A DNA stretch of 57,748 nt from Oscillospiraceae bacterium (GTDB taxonomy: Bacteria; Bacillota_A; Clostridia; Oscillospirales; Oscillospiraceae): the NCBI GenBank assembly GCA_017470325.1, contig JAFUES010000006.1, forward strand, positions 1-57,748. The letters run 5' to 3'. Positions 8,655 through 18,948 of this stretch are shown here, piece after piece. A model generated the notes under the pieces. The model did no database searches. It worked only from the letters and a program-made list of their open reading frames with translations, and was not told where the DNA came from. The position numbers and the translations under genes were made by a program. How positions within the stretch are numbered: the first letter of the stretch is position 1; each line of letters begins with the position of its first letter.

Positions 8655-11600
8655 TACATGTCCTCCTCACTATCATCATAATCCATATTCAGGTCCGCGC
8701 CGAACTCGTCCTCCGGCACGTCCTCGATGCTGTAGCCTTCAGCCTCGATCTCGCTGTCGTCGGCCTGGTACAGCTCGCCCTTGAGTTCGGGGATGAAATC
8801 GTCTTCCTCGTCGTCCTTGAGCTCGATCTCATTGCCGTCGGCGTCCAGCACCCGGATATCCAGGCACAGGCTCTGCAGCTCCTTGACCAGGACCTTGAAA
8901 GACTCAGGCACGCCGGGCTGCGGGATGTTGTTGCCCTTGACAATGGCCTCGTAGGTCTTAACACGGCCCGTCACGTCGTCAGACTTGACGGTCAGGATCT
9001 CCTGCAGGGTGTAGGCCGCGCCATAGGCCTCCAGGGCCCAGACTTCCATTTCGCCGAAGCGCTGGCCGCCGAACTGGGCCTTGCCGCCCAGAGGCTGCTG
9101 GGTGACCAGGCTGTAGGGGCCGGTGGAACGGGCGTGGATCTTATCGTCGACCAGGTGGTGCAGCTTCAGGAAGTACACCCAACCCACGGTGACGTCGTTG
9201 TCGAACTTCTCACCGGTACGGCCGTCGTACATCTCGCTCTTGCCATCCTCACGCAGGCCCGCCTGACGCAGGGTCTCGCGGATGGTGGTCTCATTGGCGC
9301 CGTTGAAGATGGGGGTGGCTACCTTCCAGCCCAGAGCCTGGGCCGCGTAGCCCAGATGGACCTCCAGCACCTGACCGATGTTCATACGGGACGGAACGCC
9401 CAGAGGATTCAGCACGATATCCAACGGGGTGCCGTCGGGCAGGTAAGGCATATCCTCGCGGGGCAGGATGCGGGACACAACGCCCTTGTTGCCGTGACGG
9501 CCGGCCATCTTGTCTCCCACGGAGATCTTGCGCTTCTGGGCGATGTAGACCCGGACCACCTGGTTGACGCCGGGATTCATCTCGTCGCCGTTTTCACGGG
9601 TGAAGACCTTCACGTCCACGATGATGCCGCTCTCGCCGTGGGGCACCTTCAGGGAGGTGTCGCGGACCTCGCGGGCCTTCTCGCCGAAGATGGCGCGCAG
9701 CAGGCGCTCCTCCGCGGTCAGATCGGTCTCGCCCTTGGGGGTGACCTTGCCCACCAGGATATCACCGGCGGTGACTTCCGCGCCCACCATGATGATGCCG
9801 CGCTCGTCCAGATATTTCAGCGCATCGTCGCCCACGCCGGGGATGTCGCGGGTGATCTCCTCGGGCCCGAGCTTGGTGTCACGGGCATCGCACTCGTACT
9901 CCTCCACATGGATGGAGGTGAACACGTCTTCCATGACCAGGCGCTCGTTGAGCAGGATGGCGTCCTCGTAGTTATAGCCTTCCCAGTTCATGTAGCCCAC
10001 CAGGATGTTCTTGCCCAGGGCGATCTCGCCCTGCGCGGTGCTGGGACCGTCGGCCAGAACGTCGCCCTTCAGGATCCGGTCGCCCAGATTCACGATGGGG
10101 CGCTGGTTGATGCAGGTGCCCTGGTTGGAACGGGCAAACTTGATGAGCTTGTAATCCTTGATCTCACCGGAGTCATACTTCACGGTGATGTAATTGGCAT
10201 CCACACGGGTGACCACGCCGTCGTCCTCGGCGAGCACGCAGACGCCGGAGTCCACCGCGCACTTGTGCTCGATGCCGGTGGCCACGATGGGGGCCTGGGT
10301 GGTCATCAGAGGCACGGCCTGACGCTGCATGTTGGCGCCCATCAGCGCGCGGTTGGCGTCGTCGTTCTCCAGGAAGGGGATCATGGCCGTGGCAATGGAG
10401 ACCATCATCTTGGGGCTGATGTCGATGTAGTCCACATCTTCCCGGTTGACTTCGATGGTATCGTTGCGGTGACGGCAGGTGATACGCTTGTTGATCAGGC
10501 AGCCGTTCTCGTCCACAGGCTCGGAGGCCTGGGCCACGATGAACTGGTCCTCCTGGTCAGCGCTCATATAATCGACCTGGTCGGTCAGCCGGCAGGTACC
10601 CTTTTCCACCTTGCGGTAGGGGGCCACCAGGAAGCCATACTCATTGGCGCGGGCATAGGAGGCCAGGTAGCTGATCAAACCGATGTTGGGACCTTCAGGA
10701 GTCTCGATGGGGCACAGACGGCCATAGTGGCTGTAGTGCACGTCACGCACGTCAAAGCTGGCGCGCTCACGGGACAGGCCGCCGGGGCCCAGGGCAGACA
10801 TACGGCGCTTGTGGGTCAGCTCGGCCAGGGGGTTGGTCTGGTCCATGAACTGGCTCAGCGGAGAGGAGCCGAAAAACTCCTTGATGGCCGCGGTCACAGG
10901 GCGGATGTTGATGAGGCTCTGGGGCGTCACGATGTCCAGATCCTGGATGCTCATGCGCTCCCGGATCACACGCTCCATGCGGCTGAAGCCGATGCGGAAC
11001 TGGTTCTGCAGCAGCTCGCCCACACAGCGGACGCGGCGGTTGCCCAGATGGTCAATATCGTCGGCCTCACCGATGCCGTGGGCCAGGCAGTTGAGGTAGT
11101 TGACAGAGGAGAACATGTCGTCCACCACGATGTGCTTGGGGATCAGAACATCGATGTTCTCGCGGATGGCGTCCTTCAGAGCCTCGCCCTCGTACTGCTC
11201 CATCAGGCTCTTCATCACGATGCCGCGGACCTTCTCCTTGACGCCCAGCTCCGCGGGGTCAAAGTCCACATAGCGGCTGATATCCACCATGCCGTTGGAG
11301 AAGACGCGCACGTCCTTGTCCTCCACCTTCAGCGTCACGCTGATGACGCCGGCGTCGGCGATCTCTCTGGCCTTGTCGCGGCTCAGGATCTCCCCCGCCT
11401 CGGCCAGGATCTCACCGGTGAAGGGGTCGGCCACGGGCATGGCCAGCTCAAAGCCGGCGATACGCGGGAAGAGGGAGAGCTTCTTGTTGAACTTATAGCG
11501 GCCCACATTGGAGATCTCATAGCGGCGGCGGTCAAAGAACAGGCCGTCCAGCAGGGACTCGGCGGACTCCACCGTGGGAGGATCGCCGGGACGCAGCTTC

Positions 11601-12370
11601 CGGTAGATCTCGATCAGGCACTCTTCGCGGCTCTGGGCGGTGTCCTTGTCCAGGGTGGCCACGATGCGCTCATCCTCGCCGAAGATCTCCTTGATGCGCT
11701 CATTGGTGACGGCGCCCACAAAAGGATCGTCCACACAGCTGAGCCAGGTGGCGGGCTTCTCGGGATCGTAAGCGCCCATGGCCTTCAAAAACCAGGTGAT
11801 GGGCAGCTTGCGGTTTTTGTCGATACGGACGTTGAATACGTCGTTGGCGTCCGTCTCATACTCCAGCCAGGCGCCGTGATACGGGATCACGGTGGAGGCG
11901 TAGATGTTGATCATGGACTTGTCCGTGGTCTTGTCGAAATAGACGCCGGGAGAGCGGACGATCTGAGAGACGATCACGCGCTCCGCGCCGTTGATGATGA
12001 AGGTGCCGCCATCGGTCATGATGGGGAAATCTCCCATGAAGATCTCCTGCTCCTTGATCTCCTCCGTCTCCTTATTGCGCAGACGGACCCGGACCTTCAA
12101 AGGCGCGGCGTAGGTGGCGTCACGGGCCTTGCATTCTTCCTCGCTGTACTTGGGCTTCTCATTCATGGAGAAGTCGATGAAGCTCAGTTCCAGATTGCCG
12201 GAAAAGTCCGTAACGGAATCCACATCCTTGAAGACCTCATGCAGACCGGTTTCCAAAAACCATTTGTAGGAGCTCTTCTGGATCTCCAGCAGATTGGGCA
12301 TCTCCTGGATCTCCTCGGTGCGGGCAAAGCTCTTACGCAGAGTTTTGCCGTAGAGAACATCTTTTGGCAT
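8654..12370 (-). CDS. rpoB: RNA polymerase subunit beta
   Basis: The 1238-residue beta subunit. Recognisable segments are the N-terminal [19 protein letters not shown], the rifampicin-pocket region [38 protein letters not shown], the [11 protein letters not shown] motif, and the C-terminal KFATRSTG-like region reading [27 protein letters not shown]. The C-terminus is strongly acidic (residues about 1190-1238). In the rifampicin pocket the usual Gln, Asp, His and Arg/Lys positions appear wild-type-like ([23 protein letters not shown]). Start at 12370 follows GTAAGGAGAG. The gene immediately upstream is divergent, so no rplL precedes rpoB here. Confidence 0.99.
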   Translation of the reverse strand: MPKDVLYGKTLRKSFARTEEIQEMPNLLEIQKSSYKWFLETGLHEVFKDVDSVTDFSGNLELSFIDFSMNEKPKYSEEECKARDATYAAPLKVRVRLRNKETEEIKEQEIFMGDFPIMTDGGTFIINGAERVIVSQIVRSPGVYFDKTTDKSMINIYASTVIPYHGAWLEYETDANDVFNVRIDKNRKLPITWFLKAMGAYDPEKPATWLSCVDDPFVGAVTNERIKEIFGEDERIVATLDKDTAQSREECLIEIYRKLRPGDPPTVESAESLLDGLFFDRRRYEISNVGRYKFNKKLSLFPRIAGFELAMPVADPFTGEILAEAGEILSRDKAREIADAGVISVTLKVEDKDVRVFSNGMVDISRYVDFDPAELGVKEKVRGIVMKSLMEQYEGEALKDAIRENIDVLIPKHIVVDDMFSSVNYLNCLAHGIGEADDIDHLGNRRVRCVGELLQNQFRIGFSRMERVIRERMSIQDLDIVTPQSLINIRPVTAAIKEFFGSSPLSQFMDQTNPLAELTHKRRMSALGPGGLSRERASFDVRDVHYSHYGRLCPIETPEGPNIGLISYLASYARANEYGFLVAPYRKVEKGTCRLTDQVDYMSADQEDQFIVAQASEPVDENGCLINKRITCRHRNDTIEVNREDVDYIDISPKMMVSIATAMIPFLENDDANRALMGANMQRQAVPLMTTQAPIVATGIEHKCAVDSGVCVLAEDDGVVTRVDANYITVKYDSGEIKDYKLIKFARSNQGTCINQRPIVNLGDRILKGDVLADGPSTAQGEIALGKNILVGYMNWEGYNYEDAILLNERLVMEDVFTSIHVEEYECDARDTKLGPEEITRDIPGVGDDALKYLDERGIIMVGAEVTAGDILVGKVTPKGETDLTAEERLLRAIFGEKAREVRDTSLKVPHGESGIIVDVKVFTRENGDEMNPGVNQVVRVYIAQKRKISVGDKMAGRHGNKGVVSRILPREDMPYLPDGTPLDIVLNPLGVPSRMNIGQVLEVHLGYAAQALGWKVATPIFNGANETTIRETLRQAGLREDGKSEMYDGRTGEKFDNDVTVGWVYFLKLHHLVDDKIHARSTGPYSLVTQQPLGGKAQFGGQRFGEMEVWALEAYGAAYTLQEILTVKSDDVTGRVKTYEAIVKGNNIPQPGVPESFKVLVKELQSLCLDIRVLDADGNEIELKDDEEDDFIPELKGELYQADDSEIEAEGYSIEDVPEDEFGADLNMDYDDSEEDM

Positions 12371-12390
12371 TGGTGCACTCTCCTTACTCT

Positions 12391-12419
12391 AAATTGCAAA
12401 CGCCCGGCTGAGTTGTCAA
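12391..12419 (-). promoter_or_regulatory. Possible promoter for rpoBC
   Basis: Minus strand TTGACA (12414-12419) is a perfect -35, but 17 bases on the -10 is only CAATTT (12391-12396). The promoter would lie very close to the start codon. Transcription from further upstream cannot be excluded. Confidence 0.3.
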
Positions 12420-12436
12420 ATAATCAACCTGTGGCA

Positions 12437-12465
12437 TTGATTTTACTGGGTACTCCTGCTATACT
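12437..12465 (+). promoter_or_regulatory. Promoter for the membrane glycosyltransferase gene
   Basis: TTGATT (12437-12442), 17-base spacer, TATACT (12460-12465). The leader to the chosen ATG at 12628 is about 155 bases and ends in a T-rich stretch (12599-12610). Confidence 0.6.
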
Positions 12466-12627
12466 GAACACAGTAGATAGTGGGGTGTGATGCCCTTCTC
12501 CTGCATAGATAGCAAGGTATTTTACCATTGATTGCCTGTAAAAGTCAAGAATAATTTTGTTAAATTCAGAAAGTTCGGCAGGGGTGACGATCTCCTGCTT
12601 CTTTTTTTGTTCAAAGGGACCAAGTAT

Positions 12628-13857
12628 ATGGATCTTCGTGTTCTTTTCCTGTTGATTGCCGAGGCGCTGCTGGGCCTGTTTCTCCTATACCGGGAGGGGC
12701 TTTTGCGCAGCCGCTGGGCCTGGGCCTTTTCCATTTTGCTGCTGGCCGGGGCCTTCGTCCTGCGGGGCGCAGCGCTGGACTATCAGACCTTGGATTACAA
12801 AAATTTCCTCACTCGCTGGGTGGACTTCTTCCGGGACAACGGGGGCTTTCAAGCCCTGGCCTCCCCGGTGGGGAATTACAATATTCCTTATCTGTATTTT
12901 CTGGCGCTTTTTTCCTACTCCACCATCAAGGATCTCTATCTGATCAAGCTGCTGACCATCCTTTTCGACGTGCTGCTGGCCTGGGCCTGCCTGCGGCTGG
13001 CCGGGCGCTTCACGGAAAGCCCCGCACGGAAGCTGGCCTGTTTCTTCACGGTCCTGTATCTGCCCACGGTCTTCCTCAACGGAGCCGTCTGGGGACAGTG
13101 TGACGCCATCTATGTGGCGCTGGCAGTACTGAGCATCGCGTTGGCGTTGGAGGGCAGGCCCATCCCCTCCATGATCTGCATCGCCCTGTCCTTCGGCTTT
13201 AAGCTCCAGGCCGTATTTGTGATGCCGGTCTTCGCGGTGTTGTGGATGTATGGCAAGTTCAACTGGAAGCATTTCCTTATCTTTCCGCTGGCCTATCTCA
13301 TTCTGGTGCTGCCGGCGGTGCTGCTGGGCCGTCCTTTTCTGGACACGCTGACCCTGTACGCCTCCCAGACCGGAAGCATCGGCGATGGGCTCAACTACAA
13401 CTCCCCCTCCATCTTCGCGGTATTTACCCAGATCACCGATCCCCAGCGGGCCTCGGCCATCGCCATTGGGGCCGCTGTCGTCTATACCCTGAACGTTCTG
13501 GCCGTTGCCTTTGCCAACCGACGGAAGCTGACAGATCAGGCGGTCCTGGGGGCGGCGCTGCTTTTTGCCGTAGTGATCCCCTTCCTGCTGCCCCACATGC
13601 ATGACCGCTACTTCTTCGCGGCCGATATCCTTACCCTGGTCCTGGCCTTTTCTCTGCCTCTCTATTTCCTCACAGCGGTCCTGGCCCAGTTTGCCTCGCT
13701 GCTGGGGTATCACGCTTATCTGAAAATGCGCTATCTGCTGCCCATGCGTTACGGCTCCGCGGCGCTGATCCTGGTCCTGGCGCTGGCCCTGGTGGTCCTT
13801 CTCACTGGTCTGCGTGAGCCGCCGAAGCCCAAGCGCAGGCGAAAAACCGTCAAATAG
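12628..13857 (+). CDS. Membrane glycosyltransferase, GT-C fold, Gpi18-like
   Basis: A 409-residue integral membrane protein with about ten hydrophobic segments and a basic tail (KPKRRRK). An early loop contains YQTLDYKNFLTRWVDF, matching the acidic catalytic loop after the first helix in GT-C transferases. Later landmarks are NGAVWGQCDAIYVA and HMHDRYFFAADI, which resemble COG5542 (Gpi18-related mannosyltransferases). Such enzymes take sugars from polyprenyl-phosphate donors on the outer membrane face. The start at 12628 follows a weak AAAGGGA; the frame is open back to 12532 without a ribosome site. The acceptor is unknown. Confidence 0.75.
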   Translation: MDLRVLFLLIAEALLGLFLLYREGLLRSRWAWAFSILLLAGAFVLRGAALDYQTLDYKNFLTRWVDFFRDNGGFQALASPVGNYNIPYLYFLALFSYSTIKDLYLIKLLTILFDVLLAWACLRLAGRFTESPARKLACFFTVLYLPTVFLNGAVWGQCDAIYVALAVLSIALALEGRPIPSMICIALSFGFKLQAVFVMPVFAVLWMYGKFNWKHFLIFPLAYLILVLPAVLLGRPFLDTLTLYASQTGSIGDGLNYNSPSIFAVFTQITDPQRASAIAIGAAVVYTLNVLAVAFANRRKLTDQAVLGAALLFAVVIPFLLPHMHDRYFFAADILTLVLAFSLPLYFLTAVLAQFASLLGYHAYLKMRYLLPMRYGSAALILVLALALVVLLTGLREPPKPKRRRKTVK

Positions 13858-13904
13858 CTCTCCTCTTTTTTATTGGTAAATTGCGTGATATGCGAAATTA
13901 ATTG

Positions 13905-13934
13905 TTGCTTTTTGTCATGCAGGCTCGTTATACT
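13905..13934 (+). promoter_or_regulatory. Promoter for the NSS symporter gene
   Basis: TTGCTT (13905-13910), 18 bases, TATACT (13929-13934). The start point is about 22 bases before the ATG, enough to hold the GGAGG ribosome site. Confidence 0.5.
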
Positions 13935-13962
13935 AAAAGCAGTCTTATAGGAGGATTTAAGA

Positions 13963-15303
13963 ATGAAAAACGAAAGAGATAGATTGGGCAGCCGCCTTGG
14001 CTTTATCCTTCTGAGCGCCGGCTGCGCCATCGGCTGCGGAAATGTGTGGAAGTTCCCCTGGATGACCGGTCAGTACGGCGGAGGCGGTTTCGTGCTGGTC
14101 TATATCCTGTGCCTGCTCCTGCTGGGCCTCCCCTCCATGATCATGGAGTTTGCCATCGGCCGTGCCTCCCAGGCCAGCCCTGTAAAGATGTATCAGAAGC
14201 TGGAGAAGCCCGGCCAGAAATGGCATATCCACGGCTACCTGGCCCTGCTGGGCAACATCGCCCTGATGGCCTTCTACACCGTGGTCACCGGTTGGATGAT
14301 CTATTACTTTGTCCGGTTTCTCACCGGGCAGAGCGCGGATCTGGGCTTTGTGGGCATGATCACCAACCCCGGCGTCAACGTGATCTACCTGCTGATCGCT
14401 GTGGTCCTGGGCTTTGGCGTGCTGAGCTTTGACCTGCAGGGCGGTCTGGAACGAGTCACCAAGTATATGATGGTGGCGCTGTTCCTGCTGATGATCGTCC
14501 TGGCGATACACAGCGCCATCCTCCCCGGTGCAGCGGAGGGTCTGCACTTCTATCTGGTGCCGGACTTCTCCAAGATCAACGGCTCTGTGATCGTGGGCGC
14601 CATGAACCAGGCCTTTTTCACCCTGAGCATCGGCATCGGCTCTATGGCCATCTTCGGCAGCTATATCGGCAAAGATCACAGCCTCATGGGCGAGTCCGTC
14701 AGCATCATCCTGCTGGACACCTTTGTGGCCATCATGGCTGGCTTTATCATGTTCCCCGCCTGCTACACCTACGGCATCGAGGTCAATGCCGGGCCTTCCC
14801 TGCTGTTTGACACCATGGCCACCGTTTTCAACAACATGGCCGGTGGCCGCGTATGGGGCACGCTGTTCTTCCTGTTCATGGTGTTCGCCGCCTTCTCCAC
14901 GGAGCTTGCGGTGTTTGAGAACATCCTGGCCTGTATCCGTGAGCTCACCGGCTGGAGCCGCCCCAAAGGCTGCCTGATCTGCGGGGTGGGCATCTTCCTG
15001 ATCGCTCTGACCACAGCTCTCGGCTACAGCGTTTTCAGCTTCCAGCCCTTTGCGGACGGATCCGCCTGGCTGGACTTCTGGGACTTCATCGTCAGTACCA
15101 ACCTGCTGCCTTTGGGCGCGCTGATCTTCGCGGTGTTCTGCTGCTATAAGTTCGGCTGGGGCTGGGACAATTTCCTGGCCGAGGCCAACGCTGGCAAGGG
15201 CCTGAAGGTTCAAAACTGGATGAAGCCCATCTTCAAGTATTTCGTTCCCCTCTGCGTCCTCGCCCTTTATATCTACGGTCTGGCCACCTTTGGCTGGAAA
15301 TAA
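13963..15303 (+). CDS. Sodium-dependent transporter, NSS/SLC6 family
   Basis: A 446-residue membrane protein of the LeuT fold that couples Na+ entry to uptake of an amino acid or related solute. The diagnostic first helix is clear: GFILLSAGCAIGCGNVWKFP at residues about 8-28, with the unwound substrate site and Na+-binding backbone. About eleven hydrophobic segments follow, a number common in bacterial members. The sixth helix region (FFTLSIGIGSMAIFGSY) carries the second unwound substrate segment. Start after GGAGG. The substrate cannot be told; tyrosine, tryptophan and alanine are known in relatives. It converges on another amino-acid symporter. Confidence 0.93.
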   Translation: MKNERDRLGSRLGFILLSAGCAIGCGNVWKFPWMTGQYGGGGFVLVYILCLLLLGLPSMIMEFAIGRASQASPVKMYQKLEKPGQKWHIHGYLALLGNIALMAFYTVVTGWMIYYFVRFLTGQSADLGFVGMITNPGVNVIYLLIAVVLGFGVLSFDLQGGLERVTKYMMVALFLLMIVLAIHSAILPGAAEGLHFYLVPDFSKINGSVIVGAMNQAFFTLSIGIGSMAIFGSYIGKDHSLMGESVSIILLDTFVAIMAGFIMFPACYTYGIEVNAGPSLLFDTMATVFNNMAGGRVWGTLFFLFMVFAAFSTELAVFENILACIRELTGWSRPKGCLICGVGIFLIALTTALGYSVFSFQPFADGSAWLDFWDFIVSTNLLPLGALIFAVFCCYKFGWGWDNFLAEANAGKGLKVQNWMKPIFKYFVPLCVLALYIYGLATFGWK

Positions 15304-15320
15304 CAAAGCATAGCAAGCAG

Positions 15321-15362
15321 GAAGCAGGCACGGCGGCCTGGAAAGGTCGCCGTGCCTGCTTC
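15321..15362. terminator. Strong terminator between the two symporter genes
   Basis: GAAGCAGGCACGGCGGCC (15321-15338) pairs with GGTCGCCGTGCCTGCTTC (15345-15362) with one wobble, followed by T-rich sequence on the plus strand. Confidence 0.85.
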
Positions 15363-15406
15363 TGTTTTTGCTTTTGTTTCAGATGTACTCAGTCCTTCTG
15401 CCGGAA

Positions 15407-16579
15407 TCAGATTTGGGCGATGTGTTTCTTCTCCGCGTAGCCGGTGAGGAACAGGGTCAGCGCACCGTCTCCGGTCACGTTGCAGGCAGTGCCGAAGCTG
15501 TCCTGCAGGGCAAAGATGGCCAGCATCAGCGCTGTGCCCGCGTCGTCAAAGCCCAGCACACCGATGATCAGGCCCAGGGAGGCCACGACCGTACCGCCCG
15601 GCACACCCGGGGCGCCGATGGCGAATACACCCAACAGCAGGCAGAACAGGATCATGGTGCCCAGGCTGGGCAGCTGACCGTAGAGCATCTTGGAGATGGT
15701 CATGCAGAAGAAGACCTCCGTCAGTACGGAGCCGCACAGGTGGATATTGGCAAACAGCGGGATGCCGAAGTCCACCAGGTCCCGCCGAAGCACCTTGCTC
15801 TTACGAGCGCCGTCCAAAGCCACGGACAGGGTGGCTGCGCTGGACATGGTGCCCACGGCGGTCAGATAGGCCGGGCCGTAGTGACGCAGCACTTCCCAGG
15901 GGCTCTTGCCCGAATAGGCGCCGGCGATCAGATACAGCACCGCCAGCCAGATGTAATGGCCCAGCATGACGATCAGGATGATCTGCACGAAGGCGGGCAG
16001 CTGATGGGTGATCATGCCCTCATAGCTGAGATTGCAGAAGGTGGCGCAGATATAGAAGGGCAGCACCGGGATCATCACCCGCTCCACGATCTTCAGCACG
16101 ATGCTCTGGAATTCCTCCAGCAGATCGCAGGTCAGCTTGCTCTTGGTCCAAACGGCCGCGAGCCCTACCAACAGTGAGAAGGCCAGCGCGCTCATGACCG
16201 GCATGATCTGCGGGATGTTCAGCTGGAACACCACCTCGGGCAGATCGCGCAGGCCCTCGATATCCGTGGCGATGGACAGATGCGGGATCAGCCCATAGCC
16301 CGCCGCCGTGCTCATGAAAGCGGCACAGATGGAGCTCAGGTATGCGATGGTGACAGCCACGCCCAGCAGCCGGGAGGCGTTGTTGCCCATGCGGGTGATG
16401 GAGGGCGCAATAAAGCCGATGATGATCAGCGGCACGCAGAAGGTGATAAGCTGCCCCAGGATATACTGGATAGAGACCACGACTTTCATGGGGCCGATCC
16501 CGAAAACCTGACCCAGCAGAATGCCGATGACCAGTGCAACGATCAGCCGAAACGGCAGGCTGCTCAAAAACTTCTTCAT
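15407..16579 (-). CDS. Dicarboxylate/amino acid:cation symporter
   Basis: A 390-residue protein of the DAACS (GltP/SstT) family that imports glutamate, aspartate, serine/threonine or C4-dicarboxylates with Na+ or H+. Hydrophobic helices begin at once (LIVALVIGILLGQVFG). The re-entrant and substrate regions are visible as AVGTMSSAATLSVALDGA (the serine-rich HP1 loop), GVFAIGAPGVPGGTVVAS (HP2 loop), and FALQDSFGTACNVTGDGAL, the last helix with the conserved Asp, Asn and Asp positions. Two ATGs lie side by side (16582 and 16579); the second is chosen for better spacing from GAGG. The neighbouring NSS gene converges on it. Confidence 0.92.
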   Translation of the reverse strand: MKKFLSSLPFRLIVALVIGILLGQVFGIGPMKVVVSIQYILGQLITFCVPLIIIGFIAPSITRMGNNASRLLGVAVTIAYLSSICAAFMSTAAGYGLIPHLSIATDIEGLRDLPEVVFQLNIPQIMPVMSALAFSLLVGLAAVWTKSKLTCDLLEEFQSIVLKIVERVMIPVLPFYICATFCNLSYEGMITHQLPAFVQIILIVMLGHYIWLAVLYLIAGAYSGKSPWEVLRHYGPAYLTAVGTMSSAATLSVALDGARKSKVLRRDLVDFGIPLFANIHLCGSVLTEVFFCMTISKMLYGQLPSLGTMILFCLLLGVFAIGAPGVPGGTVVASLGLIIGVLGFDDAGTALMLAIFALQDSFGTACNVTGDGALTLFLTGYAEKKHIAQI

Positions 16580-16644
16580 CATATTTCCTCTCTTTTTCCG
16601 ATTCTTCGGCGCCGCCTCTCCCGACGGAGCCGACAGCATCGGCT

Positions 16645-16673
16645 ATTCTATGATAGGTTTATGGCAAAGTCAA
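16645..16673 (-). promoter_or_regulatory. Promoter for the dicarboxylate/amino acid symporter
   Basis: Minus strand TTGACT (16668-16673), 17 bases, TAGAAT (16645-16650). The region 16580-16920 (341 bases without a gene) holds this promoter, the divergent one at 16748-16776, and a leader of about 140 bases; I see nothing else in it. Confidence 0.65.
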
Positions 16674-16747
16674 CTCTTTTTTTGCCTGCGCAACCGCATT
16701 TCGAAAGAGGCTTTCCCGGCTTCTATTTGTTCCCGCGCGGCTTTTTG

Positions 16748-16776
16748 TTGTACAAATCGCCGGTATATGCTATACT
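16748..16776 (+). promoter_or_regulatory. Promoter for the DUF4230 operon
   Basis: TTGTAC (16748-16753), 17 bases, TATACT (16771-16776). The transcript has a leader of about 137 bases before the first ATG. Confidence 0.65.
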
Positions 16777-16920
16777 TTGGGCAAATTCTTATCAAAACCG
16801 GGAACTGTCTGCAGAGAATATCGTCATATTTTCAGAGATTTCAAAGCAAGTGTCGGCAAAATCTGCCGCTGAAAACCAACAGGGGTCCGACTCCACTTGC
16901 TTTACAGGGAGGGATCGTCC

Positions 16921-17613
16921 ATGCCAAGCACAACCAAGACACGGAAGAGCCAGATCCTGATCGTTTTGATCGTCCTGGCGGTATTGGCCATCGCCGTTCT
17001 GCTCTTCTGGCACCGGGGGCATAAAGCAGACGCCGCCCTGCCGGCGGTGACGCCCAGACCTGCCATGGAGAATACGGTCAAGGAAAAGCGGCCCGGCCCC
17101 ATTGTGGTGGAGACGGAGATCACTGCCGAGACCATCGAGGAAGGACTCAACGATATCGGGCAGCTGGTCACCGAGGAGTATTACTTCACGGAAGTGGTCC
17201 GCTATTCCAGCATCAAGAAGTTGTTCAACATCGAGCTGGGGATCACCGCTTCCAGCTTTCTGGCCAGCTATGACGGCGTTGTCACCGCGGGCCTGGACTT
17301 CACCGGTATACGCATCCAAAAGAACGAGGTGGACAAGGTCATCCTGGTGACGCTGCCCAAGGCGCAGATCCTCAGCGTGGACATCGACCCGGATAGCTTT
17401 GAGCTGTACTCGGAGAAGGAAGGTCTGGGCAACCCCATCTCCATGGAGGACTATAACGCCTCTCTGGTGGAGCTGGAAAACTCCGCCCGGGAGAAAGCGG
17501 TCAAGCTCGGCGTGTTGGATCGGGCCGATGAAAATGCCCGCCGCATCATCCGCAACTTCATCACCGGTCTGGTGGATCCTTCCGCTTATTCTGTTGAGTT
17601 CACAAACGCGTAA
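16921..17613 (+). CDS. DUF4230 membrane-anchored protein
   Basis: A 230-residue protein with a basic N-terminus, one membrane helix (about 12-30, ILIVLIVLAVLAIAVLLFW), a proline-rich linker, and an extracytoplasmic domain matching DUF4230: ITAETIEEGLNDIGQLVTEEYYFTEV, then YDGVVTAGLDF and VILVTLPKAQILSVDID. The family is widespread but has no assigned biochemistry. The start at 16921 follows GGGAGG. It is the first gene of a three-gene plus-strand operon with spacings of 23 and 33 bases; all three products have membrane helices, so a shared envelope role is likely. Confidence 0.8.
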   Translation: MPSTTKTRKSQILIVLIVLAVLAIAVLLFWHRGHKADAALPAVTPRPAMENTVKEKRPGPIVVETEITAETIEEGLNDIGQLVTEEYYFTEVVRYSSIKKLFNIELGITASSFLASYDGVVTAGLDFTGIRIQKNEVDKVILVTLPKAQILSVDIDPDSFELYSEKEGLGNPISMEDYNASLVELENSAREKAVKLGVLDRADENARRIIRNFITGLVDPSAYSVEFTNA

Positions 17614-17636
17614 GGCCCATAGGGAAAGGAGCTTTC

Positions 17637-18443
17637 ATGGAACGCACATTGACAAAAACACTGATCGCGGTGCTTCTCATTCTGGTGGCGCTGATCTCTT
17701 TCCTGCCGGTGGCGGACAGGGCCGTCGACCCTGAGAGCCACGCGCGCACCATTGCCGCCATCGACGACAAGGTGGATACGGTCCTGAAGCTGACCGCCAC
17801 CTCCACCGTCGCCTCCGCCGCGGTCTCCGCCATCCCCGGCGATACCGCCACGCCCATCGCCTCGAAGCTTGCGGATTTCACCGAGTATTTTCTGCTGATC
17901 CTCTGCGTATTGTATTCGGAGAAATACCTGCTGACCATCATCGGCTTTGGGACCTTCAAGATCCTGATCCCCATCGCCTGCCTGCTGACGATCCTGGGCC
18001 TGTTCATGAATCCCCGAGTGCTGCGCCGGATCGCGGCGAAGCTGGCGATCATCGGACTGGCGCTGTATTTTGTGATCCCTCTCAGCCTCAAGGTCTCCGA
18101 CATGATCTATGACGCCTACCGGCTCTCCATCGACAGTACCATCGCCTCGGCGGAGGAGTTGTCCGAGGAGACGGCGGATTTGGCCGATGCCGCAGACGAC
18201 AAGAACGTGATCAACGCCATCCTCAACCGGCTCTCCGAGACAGCGGACAGTCTGACCGACAAGGCCGCCAACATCCTCAACCGCTTTGTGGAGACCCTGG
18301 CGGTGATGATCGTCACCTCCTGTGTGATCCCGATCCTGGTGCTGCTGTTCTTCTTCTGGATCATCAAGCAGCTGACCGGTGTGGACCCGGGTTATGTGCT
18401 TTCCTTCCGGCGTGAGGGCCATAGAGAGCGCGCCCATGTGTAA
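17637..18443 (+). CDS. Membrane protein of unknown function
   Basis: A 268-residue protein with an N-terminal hydrophobic segment (6-26, possibly an uncleaved signal), two to three central helices (about 85-155), a long polar, Asp/Glu/Ser-rich amphipathic stretch (about 160-220, SAEELSEETADLADAADDKN and onward) and a final membrane helix (about 225-247) with a basic cytoplasmic tail. I do not recognise a family. The start follows AAAGGAG. It sits between the DUF4230 gene and a SHOCT-like membrane protein and is probably co-transcribed with both. Confidence 0.75.
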   Translation: MERTLTKTLIAVLLILVALISFLPVADRAVDPESHARTIAAIDDKVDTVLKLTATSTVASAAVSAIPGDTATPIASKLADFTEYFLLILCVLYSEKYLLTIIGFGTFKILIPIACLLTILGLFMNPRVLRRIAAKLAIIGLALYFVIPLSLKVSDMIYDAYRLSIDSTIASAEELSEETADLADAADDKNVINAILNRLSETADSLTDKAANILNRFVETLAVMIVTSCVIPILVLLFFFWIIKQLTGVDPGYVLSFRREGHRERAHV

Positions 18444-18476
18444 GTGCCGCGCCCATATTAGAAAGGAGTGTGCCCT

Positions 18477-18926
18477 ATGAAGCGCAACAAGAAACGCATG
18501 CCCCCTGCGTTTTACACCTTCATCCTGTCTCTTTTTTTGCTGTCATACGGTTTTGAACCTGGTTCCAGGCAGCTTAGGATGCTGTTTCTCCGGACTCCAC
18601 TCAGCCTGCGCAGGCTGCAGATGATCTGGCATGCCAGCCCCGCTACCGTTCTCATTGCCTGCGGCTATCTGCTGCTGATCCTGATCATGATCATTTCCTT
18701 TGTCCGCTGGATCTCTCCCCGCAAAAAGGCCGCGCGCCCTGTTCCCAGGGCTGTGAAGCCCCCGGCGGAATCCGAGGACGCCCTCCACTGTGACCACAGG
18801 CGGGGCAAGGAAAAGTACCTGCAGCAGTTGGACAACTACCTTGCCAGCGGCTTGATCGAGCGGGAGGAATACCGGGTATTGCGTGCACGCTATGAGAAGC
18901 TGGAGATCGATGACGACTATCATTGA
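18477..18926 (+). CDS. Small membrane protein with SHOCT-like C-terminus
   Basis: A 149-residue protein. A basic N-terminus leads into a hydrophobic segment (about 12-24), a second strong membrane helix lies at about 61-84, and the cytoplasmic tail ends with KYLQQLDNYLASGLIEREEYRVLRARYEKLE. That pattern (Leu-rich helix, then GLIxxxEYxxLxxxYxxL) is the SHOCT arrangement, a short oligomerisation motif found at the ends of many membrane proteins. Start after AGAAAGGAG; the longer frame from 18468 lacks a site. It is the last gene of its operon and is followed by a terminator. Confidence 0.7.
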   Translation: MKRNKKRMPPAFYTFILSLFLLSYGFEPGSRQLRMLFLRTPLSLRRLQMIWHASPATVLIACGYLLLILIMIISFVRWISPRKKAARPVPRAVKPPAESEDALHCDHRRGKEKYLQQLDNYLASGLIEREEYRVLRARYEKLEIDDDYH

Positions 18927-18948
18927 GTGATCTCCGGAAGCGCCAAAC

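Noticed and set aside
4884..12490. Very long open frames (about 1265 and 1282 codons) on the plus strand opposite rpoC and rpoB
   Set aside because: They mirror the third-position GC bias of the true genes; their translations are low-complexity His/Gly/Leu/Asp-rich and match no fold, and no ribosome sites precede them.
13957..15306. 450-codon minus-strand frame opposite the NSS symporter
   Set aside because: The translation is Gln/His/Gly-rich shadow sequence; the plus-strand frame has full family motifs and a ribosome site.
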